64,000 nt of DNA from RGIG5612 sp963589005 (GTDB taxonomy: Bacteria > Bacillota > Clostridia > Lachnospirales > Lachnospiraceae): assembly GCA_963589005.1 (NCBI GenBank), contig CAVAJR010000009.1, forward strand, positions 1 through 64,000. Direction: 5' to 3'. The notes beneath the pieces were generated by a model. It was not told the DNA's origin, did not search any database, and worked only from the letters and a program-made list of their open reading frames with translations. The position numbers were made by a program, and so were the translations under genes. Positions 45,238 through 53,497 of this stretch are shown here, in pieces; the stretch's first letter is position 1; every line of letters begins with the position of its first letter.

Positions 45238-45867
45238 ATGAATTACATAATAACAATTGCCAGAGGATTCGGAAGCGGCGGCAAGGATATAGGAATGCGG
45301 CTGTCTAAGAGGCTGGGGATTCCATGCTATGACAGGCAGATCCTGACTATGGCATCGGATCAGAGCGGCATAGATGAGAGCATATTTGTAGAAAATGATG
45401 AGAAGTTAAGAGGCAAATATATCGCCAATTTCCTGCGTAAGGTTCCCGTAACAGGCGTCTTAGAGCCATGGGACAGAAACTTCGTATCGGATGTTAATGT
45501 TTTTAATCTGCAGGCTGATATCATAAGGTCCCTTGCAAGAACAGAGAGCTGCATCATCATCGGCAAATGTGCTGATGACATCCTAAGAGACCAGCCTAAT
45601 GTCGTAAGCTTGTATGTTGAAGCACCGAGACAGGCTTGTATCCGTTCGATCTGCGAGAAGATGAGAGTATCACCGGAGCGCGCTGCCAAGATGATAGTAA
45701 GCACCGATAAATACAGAAGTAATTATTACAGCTACTATACCGGCGGTAAGGAATGGACCAACCCTACGAACTACGATATGGTGCTTAACTCAGACCGTAT
45801 AGGCCGTGACAAATGCGTAGAGCTTGTATGCCAGTATCTTAAGATTAAGCTAGGCGTGGAAGTGTAG
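45238..45867 (+). CDS. Cytidylate-kinase-like protein
   Basis: The 209-residue protein matches the cytidylate-kinase-like family: ITIARGFGSGGKDIG in the nucleotide-binding position, YDRQIL, IIGKCADDIL, and a long helical end. It is homologous to the C-terminal half of the membrane fusion at 28649. True Cmk proteins are about 220 residues with a GPAGAGKS-type loop, so this one has an atypical GSGGKDIG loop. It ends the pyrimidine operon (11 bp after the amidase, AGGAGC ribosome site). It may phosphorylate a nucleoside or nucleotide, or sense one. Confidence 0.8.
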   Translation: MNYIITIARGFGSGGKDIGMRLSKRLGIPCYDRQILTMASDQSGIDESIFVENDEKLRGKYIANFLRKVPVTGVLEPWDRNFVSDVNVFNLQADIIRSLARTESCIIIGKCADDILRDQPNVVSLYVEAPRQACIRSICEKMRVSPERAAKMIVSTDKYRSNYYSYYTGGKEWTNPTNYDMVLNSDRIGRDKCVELVCQYLKIKLGVEV

Positions 45868-45951
45868 ATATATCCTAAGTCGGATGCGATGAGGCTGCGA
45901 TAAACTAACAATCATAGAGCGGAAGCCACCGGACGTTTATTGCACCTTCAC

Positions 45952-46033
45952 AAAATCAAATAATAGTTTAGAACAGCGCATGCTGCATGAGTGAAATTTA
46001 TAAACCATTTATGCAGCATGCGCTGTTAATGTT
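45952..46033 (+). repeat. Family B hairpin repeat, copy 1
   Basis: AACAGCGCATGCTGCAT (45972-45988) and ATGCAGCATGCGCTGTT (46011-46027) are a perfect 17-bp inverted repeat with a 22-bp loop, preceded by AAAATCAAATAATAGTTTAG. Copies are at 53255-53336 and 55231-55312. The following segment (46028-46094, ending CATCCCGGCTATACTT) recurs at 55032-55102. Confidence 0.9.
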
Positions 46034-46198
46034 CAGAAGAGGCTCGTATAGGTGCTTGAAAATGCACAAAATATTATTACATCCCGGCTATACTTATGTT
46101 GCAAATAACTATAATTTCTGCTACCATGAACAGGAGTTTACAGTTGCAGGGAAGTTTTCATAAAAGGCTTGACGGGAGTTTATGGACATGCGAAGCTT

Positions 46199-46252
<54 letters not shown>

Positions 46253-46318
46253 TGGGCAAATAGGGTAAATCTGCCGTTTTTGGCTTGTATAAAATATAAT
46301 AGAGAACAATGAATCAGG

Positions 46319-46364
46319 CACACTCTTACCGTGAGAAAACGGCGAGGGTGTGTCTTTTGTTATT
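46319..46364 (+). terminator. Terminator-like leader hairpin (possible attenuator)
   Basis: CACACTCTTACCGT (46319-46332), loop GAGAAA and ACGGCGAGGGTGTG (46339-46352) pair with two wobbles and one mismatch, followed by TCTTTTGTTATT. It lies between the TATAAT at 46295 and the SPFH start at 46391, so a transcript begun there would meet it at once. Confidence 0.65.
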
Positions 46365-46390
46365 GAGAAAAAGACAGGAGGATGGGGAAA

Positions 46391-47806
46391 ATGAATATAG
46401 CAGAGCTTATAAAATATGAGGGCGAGAACAGCACATTTATCTGGAAACACCCGCTGGAGGATTTTAACAGCATGACGCAGCTCATCGTACACGAGTCCCA
46501 GGAAGCGATCTTCTTTCTGAACGGTCAGGCACTGGATTCCTTCGGCGCAGGGCGTTATACACTTGAAACAGAGAATATTCCATTACTCGGCCGCATTTTG
46601 AACCGCCTTACAGGTAAGGATGCAACACCATTTCATTGCGAGGTGTATTTTATCAACAAGTCCATACAGATGGCACTTAAGTGGGGAACGGACTCTAAGG
46701 TACGATATATTGACCCGGATTCTGGTGTACCGTTAGAACTGGGTGCCAGCGGCTCCATGAACATGCAGGTATCGGATTCAAGAAAACTGCTCATCAAGCT
46801 AGTAGGAACCATGACCGGAATAAAGTGGGATGCAGATGGCAATGGACTCACCAAGTCAGTGCAGAATTGCTTCAGACCCGTTATCTCCACGGCGGTTAAG
46901 ACCACACTCTCTTCGGTCATCAAGGCGCAGGGCATAAATATTCTTGAAGTGGATGAACATTTAGGCGAGCTGAGCAGTGCTCTGCATAAGAAGATCCTGC
47001 CTGAATTCGAAGAGTACGGCATCACCATACCACAGTTCTATCTAACTACAGTGGTGCTTCCTGAGGAGGATCCTAACTTCAGAAGAATCCGTGAGCTGTA
47101 TACGGTTTCATTGCAAAAGCGCATGATCCATGCGGATTCGGATATCCGTACAGCTAAGGCACAGGCAGAAGCAGAGGTAACCGCAGCTGCAAGAGCAGCT
47201 GAGCTTGAACGTCAGCAGACCCAGACGGAAGTAACCAAGCGGGAAGCAGAACGTAAGATAATCGAAGCACAGGCAGATGCTGCAGCGAAGAAGGCAGCAG
47301 GATTTGCCGAGGCTGAGATCATGCATGCTCAGGGATATAATCAGAAGGATGTCCTTCAGGCGGAGGTACAGAAGGCTTATGCTGCAGGAATAGGAAACAT
47401 GGGAGGCGGCACCAGTGCAGGAGGATCCGTCATGAGCGATATAGTGGGTCTTGGTATAGGCATGAAGGCTGCAGGAATGTTCAGCGGACAGATGAGGGAT
47501 ATGTTCGGAGATCTCGGCATGAATACGAACAGCCAGGGAGCCGCAGCAACAGGCGCATCTGCACAAATGAGCTGTCCTAAGTGTGGGGCTTCAATACCTG
47601 CAGGATCTAAATTCTGTCTTGAATGCGGAGAAAAGATCAATGTAATAACAGAGGGCATGATCGTCTGCCCTGAGTGCGGTAAGAAAGTAAGAAAGGGCAG
47701 GTTCTGTCCTGAATGCGGTCATCAGTTGAATTCAGTATGTCCTGCCTGCGGCAAGGAAGTTGTGGAGGGTGCGAAGTTCTGCCTTGAGTGCGGAACCAAG
47801 CTCTGA
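46391..47806 (+). CDS. SPFH-domain protein with C-terminal zinc ribbons
   Basis: The 471-residue protein resembles the YdjI/virion-core-like SPFH family. An N-terminal SPFH (band 7) domain occupies about 1-230 (KYEGENSTFIWKHPLEDF start, QLIVHESQEAIFFLNGQAL). An Ala/Glu/Gln-rich coiled coil spans about 240-320, then a Gly/Met-rich linker. Three CxxC-pair zinc ribbons lie at about 395-471 (CPKCG...CLECG, CPECG...CPECG, CPACG...CLECG). SPFH proteins form membrane-associated ring scaffolds. AGGAGG lies 9 bases before ATG 46391; ATG 46382 is too near. It heads the operon whose third gene is the TIR/DGR target, so it may be a membrane scaffold for that receptor. Confidence 0.85.
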   Translation: MNIAELIKYEGENSTFIWKHPLEDFNSMTQLIVHESQEAIFFLNGQALDSFGAGRYTLETENIPLLGRILNRLTGKDATPFHCEVYFINKSIQMALKWGTDSKVRYIDPDSGVPLELGASGSMNMQVSDSRKLLIKLVGTMTGIKWDADGNGLTKSVQNCFRPVISTAVKTTLSSVIKAQGINILEVDEHLGELSSALHKKILPEFEEYGITIPQFYLTTVVLPEEDPNFRRIRELYTVSLQKRMIHADSDIRTAKAQAEAEVTAAARAAELERQQTQTEVTKREAERKIIEAQADAAAKKAAGFAEAEIMHAQGYNQKDVLQAEVQKAYAAGIGNMGGGTSAGGSVMSDIVGLGIGMKAAGMFSGQMRDMFGDLGMNTNSQGAAATGASAQMSCPKCGASIPAGSKFCLECGEKINVITEGMIVCPECGKKVRKGRFCPECGHQLNSVCPACGKEVVEGAKFCLECGTKL

Positions 47807-47830
47807 TGTAAGGAAGAGGAGGATGCTGCA

Positions 47831-48529
47831 ATGAATAAGAATTTTAAGTTTTATACCGTTATATGGGCGGCTCTGTTTGCACTTTATAATGTCATAGTTT
47901 TTCTTGTAAGACCTATCTTGCCATTAGTTTCGACGGCATATAATACAGGCTTTTGGATCGCCTGGGGGATCAGCATAGCCGCATTTATATGTAATCTGGT
48001 ATGTGCATATATTACCTTGCATGGGGACAATCTGGAGAGAACATTTTATCGTATACCGCTTATGCACATGAGCTATACCTGCCTTATCAGTATGCTCATG
48101 ATCAGCGGAGCGTTGATGCTTATTCCAAGTTGCCCGGCATGGATTTCAGCAGTTGTATGTGTGGCTGTTTTCCTGCTTCAGGTGATATCACTTGTTAAGT
48201 CAGAATGGGCTGTCGAGACAGTTGAGGCAACGGAACAAAAGATTCAGGAAAGGACATCCTTTATCCGTGAGATCACCGCAGATGCCGAGAAGCTTATAAG
48301 CAATGCTCAGACCGATGAAGCCGGGGCATCATGCAGGAAGGTTTATGAGGCACTTAGATACTCAGATCCCATGTCAAGCGAGGAGCTGGCGGAGATTGAA
48401 ACAGAGATCAAGCAGAAGTTTGAAATATTTTCAGAGAAGATCGCAGCAGGTGAAGAAGTCAGCACTGCTGCCGATGAGCTTATGGAACTTATCGGTGATA
48501 GAAGCAGGAATTGTAAGTTGGCGAAATGA
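47831..48529 (+). CDS. Four-helix membrane protein of the DGR operon
   Basis: I do not recognise a named family. The 232-residue product has four hydrophobic segments (about 9-30, 40-62, 75-98, 103-123), a short loop between the first pairs, and a charged helical C-terminal part from about 125 that should be cytoplasmic. It is 24 bp after the SPFH gene and 93 bp before the TIR gene, in the same direction. GAGGAGG precedes the ATG. It may be a partner or anchor of the SPFH or TIR protein. Confidence 0.7.
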   Translation: MNKNFKFYTVIWAALFALYNVIVFLVRPILPLVSTAYNTGFWIAWGISIAAFICNLVCAYITLHGDNLERTFYRIPLMHMSYTCLISMLMISGALMLIPSCPAWISAVVCVAVFLLQVISLVKSEWAVETVEATEQKIQERTSFIREITADAEKLISNAQTDEAGASCRKVYEALRYSDPMSSEELAEIETEIKQKFEIFSEKIAAGEEVSTAADELMELIGDRSRNCKLAK

Positions 48530-48622
48530 AAATATCAGCGGCAGGAATGACAATGAATTCATAAAAAATGTGAAGATTTGAGTGCAAATTTAACGTTGGA
48601 TATAAAGGAGAAAATGAACTAA

Positions 48623-51214
48623 ATGGCAATATTTAAATGTAAAATGTGCGGAGGCACAATAGAATTTAATCCGGGGGATACAGTCGGTGTATGCGACAGC
48701 TGCGCAACTAAGCAGACGCTGCCGCGTCTGGATGACGAAAAAAAGGCAAATCTGTATGATCGAGCGAACCACTTCCGCCGTAATAACGAGTTTGACAAGG
48801 CAATGGGCATCTACGAACAGATCCTTAACGAAGATAATACCGATGCGGAAGCCTACTGGTCATTGGTACTTTGCAGATATGGTATCGAGTATGTAGAAGA
48901 CCCTGCAACGAACAAGCGTGTGCCGACAGTAAACCGCGCCCAGTATACATCCATCTTTGCCGATGAGGACTATAAATCTGCCCTTAAATATGCCGACAGT
49001 TATCAGCACATAATCTATGAAGATGAAGCCAAGACAATTGATGATATTCAGAAGGGCATACTTGAAATATCAAATAAGGAAGAGCCATTTGATGTGTTCA
49101 TCTGCTACAAGGAAACCGACGATAACGGCAGGAGAACTAAGGATAGTGTTCTGGCAAATGATCTCTATCATCAGCTGACACAAGAAGGCTTTAAAGTATT
49201 CTTTAGCCGCATCACATTGGAGAATAAGCTGGGCACAGCCTATGAGCCGTATATCTTCGCAGCATTAAATTCAGCCAAAGTCATGGTCGTGCTGGGAACA
49301 AAACCTGAATATTTCAATGCAGTCTGGGTTAAAAACGAGTGGTCAAGATACCTTGCTCTTGTTAAGAACAGCAAGGGCAAGAAGATGCTTATTCCTGCAT
49401 ATAAGGATATGGATCCGTATGACCTGCCCGAGGAGTTCTCTCATTTGCAGGCACAGGATATGAGCAAGCTTGGCTTTATGCAGGATCTGATACGCGGTAT
49501 CAAGAAGATAATTGCTGCCGAGACACCTAAGAAAGCTGAAAAAGAGACCGTTATAGTACAGCAAGGCGGCGGAAGTACCACTGTAAATGCTCAGATACAG
49601 AGAGGCAACATGGCCCTTGAAGACAGTGAATGGGAAAGGGCAGATAGTTTCTTTGAAGAGGCATTAAACCTTGATCCTAAATGTGCCGAAGCATACATAG
49701 GCAAGCTGTTGGTGAGAGACAAAAAAACAGATTTTGACGCCTGGGTTGTCATGCAGAAGGAAAAGAATGCCAGAGCATCTTACAAGACCCATGAAGCTTG
49801 TCCAGAGGATGTCGAGCATATCAACGAGGCTGTCAAATCGTTTGAAATTACAGATTATCTTGAAGGAGACACAATAAGATCACAATACGGATACAGCGGA
49901 TACAGCAGGAAATATGACTCTGCACTTATCTGTCGAAAAAGGCAAAAGAGTGAACAGCTTACGGAGCTGTCATCAGATCGTCTGTTAACACGAGCAAGTC
50001 AGTTTGATACCGAGGGCAATACAAAGAAGCTGATTGATGAGGGTATTGCTAAAATTACAGCTACTTTAGATGAACGTATAACTCAGGCCCAGGCACAGGA
50101 TACCAGGAGTATTGCTCGGATAAAAGAAGCCTATGCGGCACATTTGGCAGCTGCTGATAATAAGGTATATGAGCTGAATGCTGATGCTCAAAATCGTCGT
50201 GAACAGGATTATCAGGATGCATTGGCGAAGAAGAATGCGGCACATGCTCCTGCGGATTATGAAGCTGCGAAAAAAGCCATTTTGGCTATGAATGGGTATA
50301 AGGATAGTGACGCTCTTGCTGCCCAATGTGACGATGAAATCGACCGAATCGCTGAAAAAAAACGAAAAAGAAAAGCTGCGATTATTGCCATTGCTGTGGC
50401 AACTGTGGTTTTCGGTGTCGCGGCTGTTATTGTAATGAACAAGGTAATTATACCGAATGGCAAGTACAATAGGGTGGTCACATTGATAAATGAAGGTAAA
50501 TATGAGGAGGCAAATACGGCATTTGCGGAGCTGGCTGGATATAAAGACAGTAATGAAAAAGTAAAGAGCATATATGAACAATATTGGAAAGAATTGCTGA
50601 AGGCAGCTCAAGTTGGAGATCATGTTTTCTTTGGAACCTACGAGCAGGACAATGATGTAACTGATGGCAATGAATGTATAGAGTGGCTTGTGCTTGATAA
50701 GCAGGACAGCAGAATTCTTATTGTAAGCAATTATGCACTTGATTGCCAACGGTACAATGAGGAATACGAGGATGTTACATGGGAGAACTGTACATTACGG
50801 AGTTGGCTGAACAATGATTTCTATAATACTGCATTTAATGAAGCTGAGAAACAGATGATACTTCAAACGGAGGTATCGCCAGATGAAAATCCTAGTTACG
50901 ACACAGATCCGGGCAATAGTACAATAGATAACATATTTTTATTGAGCATAACTGAAGCAGAGAAATACTTCTTTAACGATGATGCACGTATGTGTGTTCC
51001 GACAGCCTATGCGATAGCACAGGGTGCATACACATCTGATAGTTATAAAGTAGGTGGCAAGGCCACCTGCTGGTGGTGGCTGCGGTCGCCTGGTGATTTT
51101 CAGTTTAATGCCGCCTTTGTCTATATTGACGGCTCGGTCATTTATTTTGGTAACTATGTCCTCGATGCTAATGTATGTGTGCGTCCCGCTTTGTGGATCA
51201 ATCTTGAATCTTAA
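48623..51214 (+). CDS. DGR target: zinc ribbon-TIR-TPR-membrane span-variable DUF6273-like domain
   Basis: The 863-residue protein has no signal peptide. Residues 1-32 are a zinc ribbon (C6, C9, C24, C27). About 42-150 are TPR-like helices. Residues 154-295 are a TIR domain: FDVFICYKETDDNGR start, VFFSRITLENKLG, and Glu239 in VWVKNEWSRYL at the position of the NADase glutamate. About 320-365 is another TPR pair; then helices to 580. Residues 585-607 are one membrane span preceded by KKRKRK, so the N-terminus should be inside and residues 608-863 outside. The outer part has a short TPR-like repeat, then a DUF6273-like domain (about 660-863) with WLRSPG and CVRPALW, ending in the variable region (residues 816-857). 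Known: such domains are common DGR targets, and TIR domains often cleave NAD+ in bacterial defence. The receptor role is inferred. Confidence 0.9.
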   Translation: MAIFKCKMCGGTIEFNPGDTVGVCDSCATKQTLPRLDDEKKANLYDRANHFRRNNEFDKAMGIYEQILNEDNTDAEAYWSLVLCRYGIEYVEDPATNKRVPTVNRAQYTSIFADEDYKSALKYADSYQHIIYEDEAKTIDDIQKGILEISNKEEPFDVFICYKETDDNGRRTKDSVLANDLYHQLTQEGFKVFFSRITLENKLGTAYEPYIFAALNSAKVMVVLGTKPEYFNAVWVKNEWSRYLALVKNSKGKKMLIPAYKDMDPYDLPEEFSHLQAQDMSKLGFMQDLIRGIKKIIAAETPKKAEKETVIVQQGGGSTTVNAQIQRGNMALEDSEWERADSFFEEALNLDPKCAEAYIGKLLVRDKKTDFDAWVVMQKEKNARASYKTHEACPEDVEHINEAVKSFEITDYLEGDTIRSQYGYSGYSRKYDSALICRKRQKSEQLTELSSDRLLTRASQFDTEGNTKKLIDEGIAKITATLDERITQAQAQDTRSIARIKEAYAAHLAAADNKVYELNADAQNRREQDYQDALAKKNAAHAPADYEAAKKAILAMNGYKDSDALAAQCDDEIDRIAEKKRKRKAAIIAIAVATVVFGVAAVIVMNKVIIPNGKYNRVVTLINEGKYEEANTAFAELAGYKDSNEKVKSIYEQYWKELLKAAQVGDHVFFGTYEQDNDVTDGNECIEWLVLDKQDSRILIVSNYALDCQRYNEEYEDVTWENCTLRSWLNNDFYNTAFNEAEKQMILQTEVSPDENPSYDTDPGNSTIDNIFLLSITEAEKYFFNDDARMCVPTAYAIAQGAYTSDSYKVGGKATCWWWLRSPGDFQFNAAFVYIDGSVIYFGNYVLDANVCVRPALWINLES
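51068..51192 (+). repeat. DGR variable region (VR)
   Basis: VR aligns to the template at 51800-51924 with a constant 732-bp offset and no gap. From TGCTGG (51068) to CGTCCCGC (51189) there are 18 differences at template adenines (14 to T, 2 to G, 2 to C) and one other (template C51877, here T51145, silent). Two more A differences lie at the very end (51189-51192). Eleven of fourteen template AAY codons are changed, giving mostly Phe, Tyr, Ile and Asp. The invariant GTGTGCGTCCCGC end is the likely initiation site for mutagenic homing. Confidence 0.96.
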
Positions 51215-51238
51215 CTCTTCAAATCATGAATCATCCAC
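51193..51238 (+). promoter_or_regulatory. Hairpin directly after the VR
   Basis: GTGGAT (51193-51198) pairs with ATCCAC (51233-51238), with an inner TTGAA / TTCAA pair. It begins within a few bases of the VR end and includes the target's stop codon. In the Bordetella phage DGR a hairpin or cruciform just downstream of VR promotes homing; this may be its counterpart. The element is absent after TR. Confidence 0.55.
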
Positions 51239-51263
51239 TCTGCGAGCGTTAGCGAGCTAATCT

Positions 51264-51327
51264 TCTCCTCTTTAGGGGAGATGTCGCATAGCGACAGAGG
51301 GGGAATTAATGTCCGCCGTAGGCGGAC
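51264..51327 (+). promoter_or_regulatory. Three further tandem hairpins between VR and avd
   Basis: TCTCCTC-TTTA-GGGGAGA (51264-51281), TGTCGC-ATA-GCGACA (51282-51296) and GTCCGCC-GTA-GGCGGAC (51311-51327). The last overlaps avd codons 1-7 and could affect its translation. Confidence 0.6.
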
Positions 51328-51749
51328 GCAAGGGTTTGAAAATAGGTTGGGGGCGTGATTTGGAACGAAAACAGAGCGAATTAACAGTTATTACAAAAGC
51401 GAAGGATCTGTGTTCATATGTTATGACCGTAACACAGAAATCGCCGAGGCATTTCCGGTACACATTTGTGAGCAGACTGCAGAATCTTACGCTCAGCGTG
51501 ATAGAAAAACTATTTCGAGCCAATGATGTATTTGTGTCAAAACAGGATTGGCAGTCACAGAAGGAACGCCTGAACTTTCAGCGCAGTGCAATGACGGATC
51601 TGAAGCTGCTCGGATATATGGCACTTTTATCTATGGAACAGAAGTGCATTCTTCCGAAGCAATACGAGCAGATCGCAAGGCAAGTATCAGATTGTCAGAA
51701 TCTGCTCGGAGCTTGGATGAACAGCGACAGAAAGAGATTACAGCCGTGA
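51309..51749 (+). CDS. avd: Avd, DGR accessory variability determinant
   Basis: The 146-residue product resembles the four-helix bundle of the Avd/S23 family, a pentameric basic protein that binds the DGR reverse transcriptase and template RNA and is needed for mutagenic homing. Seen: the typical beginning ELTVITKAKDLCSYVMTVTQKSPRHFRYTF, then helices with basic faces (about 50-75, 80-110, 115-140). ATG 51309 has GAGGGGG upstream. The first 23 residues, encoded over a hairpin, are longer than usual, so TTG 51360 is an alternative start. It lies between target and template, its usual place. Confidence 0.85.
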   Translation: MSAVGGRKGLKIGWGRDLERKQSELTVITKAKDLCSYVMTVTQKSPRHFRYTFVSRLQNLTLSVIEKLFRANDVFVSKQDWQSQKERLNFQRSAMTDLKLLGYMALLSMEQKCILPKQYEQIARQVSDCQNLLGAWMNSDRKRLQP

Positions 51750-51799
51750 TTTTTCGCGAGATTTCGGCTTGATCCGGGGATTCGATTGAATGGGCTTTA

Positions 51800-51924
51800 T
51801 GCTGGTGGTGGCTGCGGTCGCCTGGTAATAATCAGAATAATGCCGCCAATGTCAATAATGACGGCTCGGTCAATTACAATGGTAACAATGTCAACAATGA
51901 TAATGAATGTGTGCGTCCCGCATT
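51800..51924 (+). repeat. DGR template repeat (TR)
   Basis: This is the invariant donor copy of the VR, 51 bp after avd and 195 bp before the reverse transcriptase. In the VR frame it is crowded with AAY codons (14), including the run AATAAT at three points, so adenine mutagenesis can reach Phe, Tyr, Ile, Leu, Asp, Gly, Ser and others but no stop codon at AAY. It is not translated in that frame as a gene. Confidence 0.96.
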
Positions 51925-52119
51925 ACTCCCAAGGTGACGAGAAATCTGCCGTATGCACGGCGATCAGTGTCGGGAGTAAAGGAATCGGATTCCCTCTCGA
52001 TGAAAATCGGGAAAATATATGTCGGCGGGGGATGCTTACGTTGAGAAACTTTCGCATCCTTACGGGAAACAGTGGTCGTGCACGGCTACTGTCTCCTGCT
52101 GCCGATAAGGTATTGGCAA
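51925..52119 (+). ncRNA. TR-RT spacer, probable part of the template RNA
   Basis: No gene is seen in these 195 bp. In studied DGRs the RNA downstream of TR folds and is bound by RT and Avd to prime cDNA synthesis. Inverted pairs such as GGATGC (52030-52035) with GCATCC (52054-52059) suggest structure here. Function is inferred from position. Confidence 0.5.
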
Positions 52120-53157
52120 ATGACAGATTATGAAAAAATATGCGACTTTCAAAATTTATATAAAGCGCACACTGTAGCAAGACGCAGTAAAAGAACAACA
52201 CGGGAAGTTATAGATTTTGAGATGAATCTGGCTGGAAATCTAACTTTGATTTCTGACAGCTTAAGAAGCGACACTTATGAAATGAGCGGATATTACAGCT
52301 TCATGGTGCATGATCCGAAGGATCGTATCATTCATGCTCTGCATTATCGTGACCGTGTAGTTCAGCATTGCATTTGTGATGAAGTGCTTGCGCCTGCTTT
52401 GGATAAGAAGTTGATTTATGATAATGCAGCCTGCAGAATCGGCAAGGGAACGCATTTTGCTATAAAGCGGTTATCTGGGTTTTTAGCAGATTTCTATAAG
52501 AGGAACGGCGCCGAAGGATATTTTCTAAGATGCGACATTCGTAAATTCTTCGATAATATCGACCATGAAGTCCTGAAAGTCAAACTGAGAAGGGTATTTG
52601 CTGACGAGAATCTGCTTTCACTTCTTTTTCAAATCATAGACAGCTTCGAAAAAGCTCCAGGGAAGGGACTTCCGCTGGGCAATCAAACAAGCCAGTGGTT
52701 TGCCATATACTACCTTGATGGCTTCGACAGATTGATCAAAGAGAAGCTGCATATAAAGTATTATTCCCGCTACATGGATGATTGTGTGCTGATTCATAAG
52801 GAAAAATCGTGGTTGCTGGAGTGCCTTAAAATAATGCGCAGTTATGCAGAGAAGGAACTGCATTTATCATTTAACGAAAAAACGGCTATATTTCCAATCA
52901 GAAATGGCGTTGATTATCTCGGATGGCATTTCTATATGACAGATACAGGTAAGATTATCAGAAAGGTAAAACAAAGCACAAAATATAAATACAAGCGCAA
53001 GCTGCGATATTTTCAGACAGCATATTCGAGAAATGAATTAGGACTTGAGGATATCCGTCAGGTACTGTCAAGCTACCATTCACATTTATCTTTTGGACAC
53101 ACTTATAAACTGAGACGAAGGGTTATCGGGAAATTTGTGCTGAAAAGAGGAGAGTGA
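52120..53157 (+). CDS. DGR reverse transcriptase
   Basis: The 345-residue RT copies the template RNA with adenine-directed errors and, with Avd, feeds the cDNA into the variable region. Motifs: catalytic Asp139 in LRCDIRKFFDNIDH, the DGR-type motif GLPLGNQTSQ (183-192, in place of QGxxxSP of group II intron RTs), and the catalytic YMDD (218-221), then KTAIFPIRNGVDYLGWHF. There is no maturase or endonuclease domain. ATG 52120 has AAGG upstream; the frame reaches 52072 without support. Confidence 0.95.
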   Translation: MTDYEKICDFQNLYKAHTVARRSKRTTREVIDFEMNLAGNLTLISDSLRSDTYEMSGYYSFMVHDPKDRIIHALHYRDRVVQHCICDEVLAPALDKKLIYDNAACRIGKGTHFAIKRLSGFLADFYKRNGAEGYFLRCDIRKFFDNIDHEVLKVKLRRVFADENLLSLLFQIIDSFEKAPGKGLPLGNQTSQWFAIYYLDGFDRLIKEKLHIKYYSRYMDDCVLIHKEKSWLLECLKIMRSYAEKELHLSFNEKTAIFPIRNGVDYLGWHFYMTDTGKIIRKVKQSTKYKYKRKLRYFQTAYSRNELGLEDIRQVLSSYHSHLSFGHTYKLRRRVIGKFVLKRGE

Positions 53158-53254
53158 GGTGTAATCTCGGTAACCATGCACTTTCAATAACAGAACGTTA
53201 ACAAACTACTTATACAAGCACAACTTATTTGCATCTGCCGGACAGGACTTTTCA

Positions 53255-53336
53255 AAAATCAAATAATAGTTTAGAACAGCGCATGCTGCATGAGTGAAAT
53301 TTATAAACCATTCATGCAGCATGCGCTATTAATGTT
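53255..53336 (+). repeat. Family B hairpin repeat, copy 2
   Basis: Nearly identical to copy 1 (two differences over 82 bp), with arms at 53275-53291 and 53314-53330. It is preceded by CCGGACAGGACTTTTCAA, a flank shared with copy 3 but not copy 1. It lies about 100 bp after the RT stop. Confidence 0.9.
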
Positions 53337-53348
53337 AGAGTTAACAAT

Positions 53349-53380
53349 GCCATCTGACTTCAGGTGGCATTCATTTTTTT
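53349..53380 (+). terminator. Intrinsic terminator after the DGR operon
   Basis: GCCATCTGA (53349-53357), loop CT, TCAGGTGGC (53360-53368) with one wobble, then ATTCATTTTTTT. Confidence 0.85.
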
Positions 53381-53440
53381 ACAATTCTTCTTTAGTTTCC
53401 TTATTGCATTGACAATTTTTGAAATTGAGAATAGAATTGT
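53381..53440 (+). promoter_or_regulatory. abiE promoter within an inverted repeat
   Basis: TTGACA (53409-53414), 17-bp spacer, TAGAAT (53432-53437). ACAATTCT (53381-53388) and AGAATTGT (53433-53440) form an 8-bp inverted repeat around the promoter, the right arm overlapping the -10. AbiEi-type antitoxins repress their own promoter by binding inverted repeats. Confidence 0.6.
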
Positions 53441-53497
53441 AATTAACAAAAATAACCTGCAGAGTTATAATAATTTAGCAAACAAGGACAGAATTTT

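Noticed and set aside
45238..45867. Housekeeping cytidylate kinase (cmk)
   Set aside because: The nucleotide loop is atypical, a second copy of the domain is fused to a membrane protein, and the gene sits in a catabolic operon.
51786..52133. Open frame over the template repeat
   Set aside because: It is out of phase with the VR reading frame, has no family resemblance, and covers TR and its RNA spacer.
52120..53157. Group II intron or retron reverse transcriptase
   Set aside because: No maturase or endonuclease domain, no intron RNA motifs or msr/msd; the LGNQTSQ motif, Avd and TR/VR pair identify a DGR.
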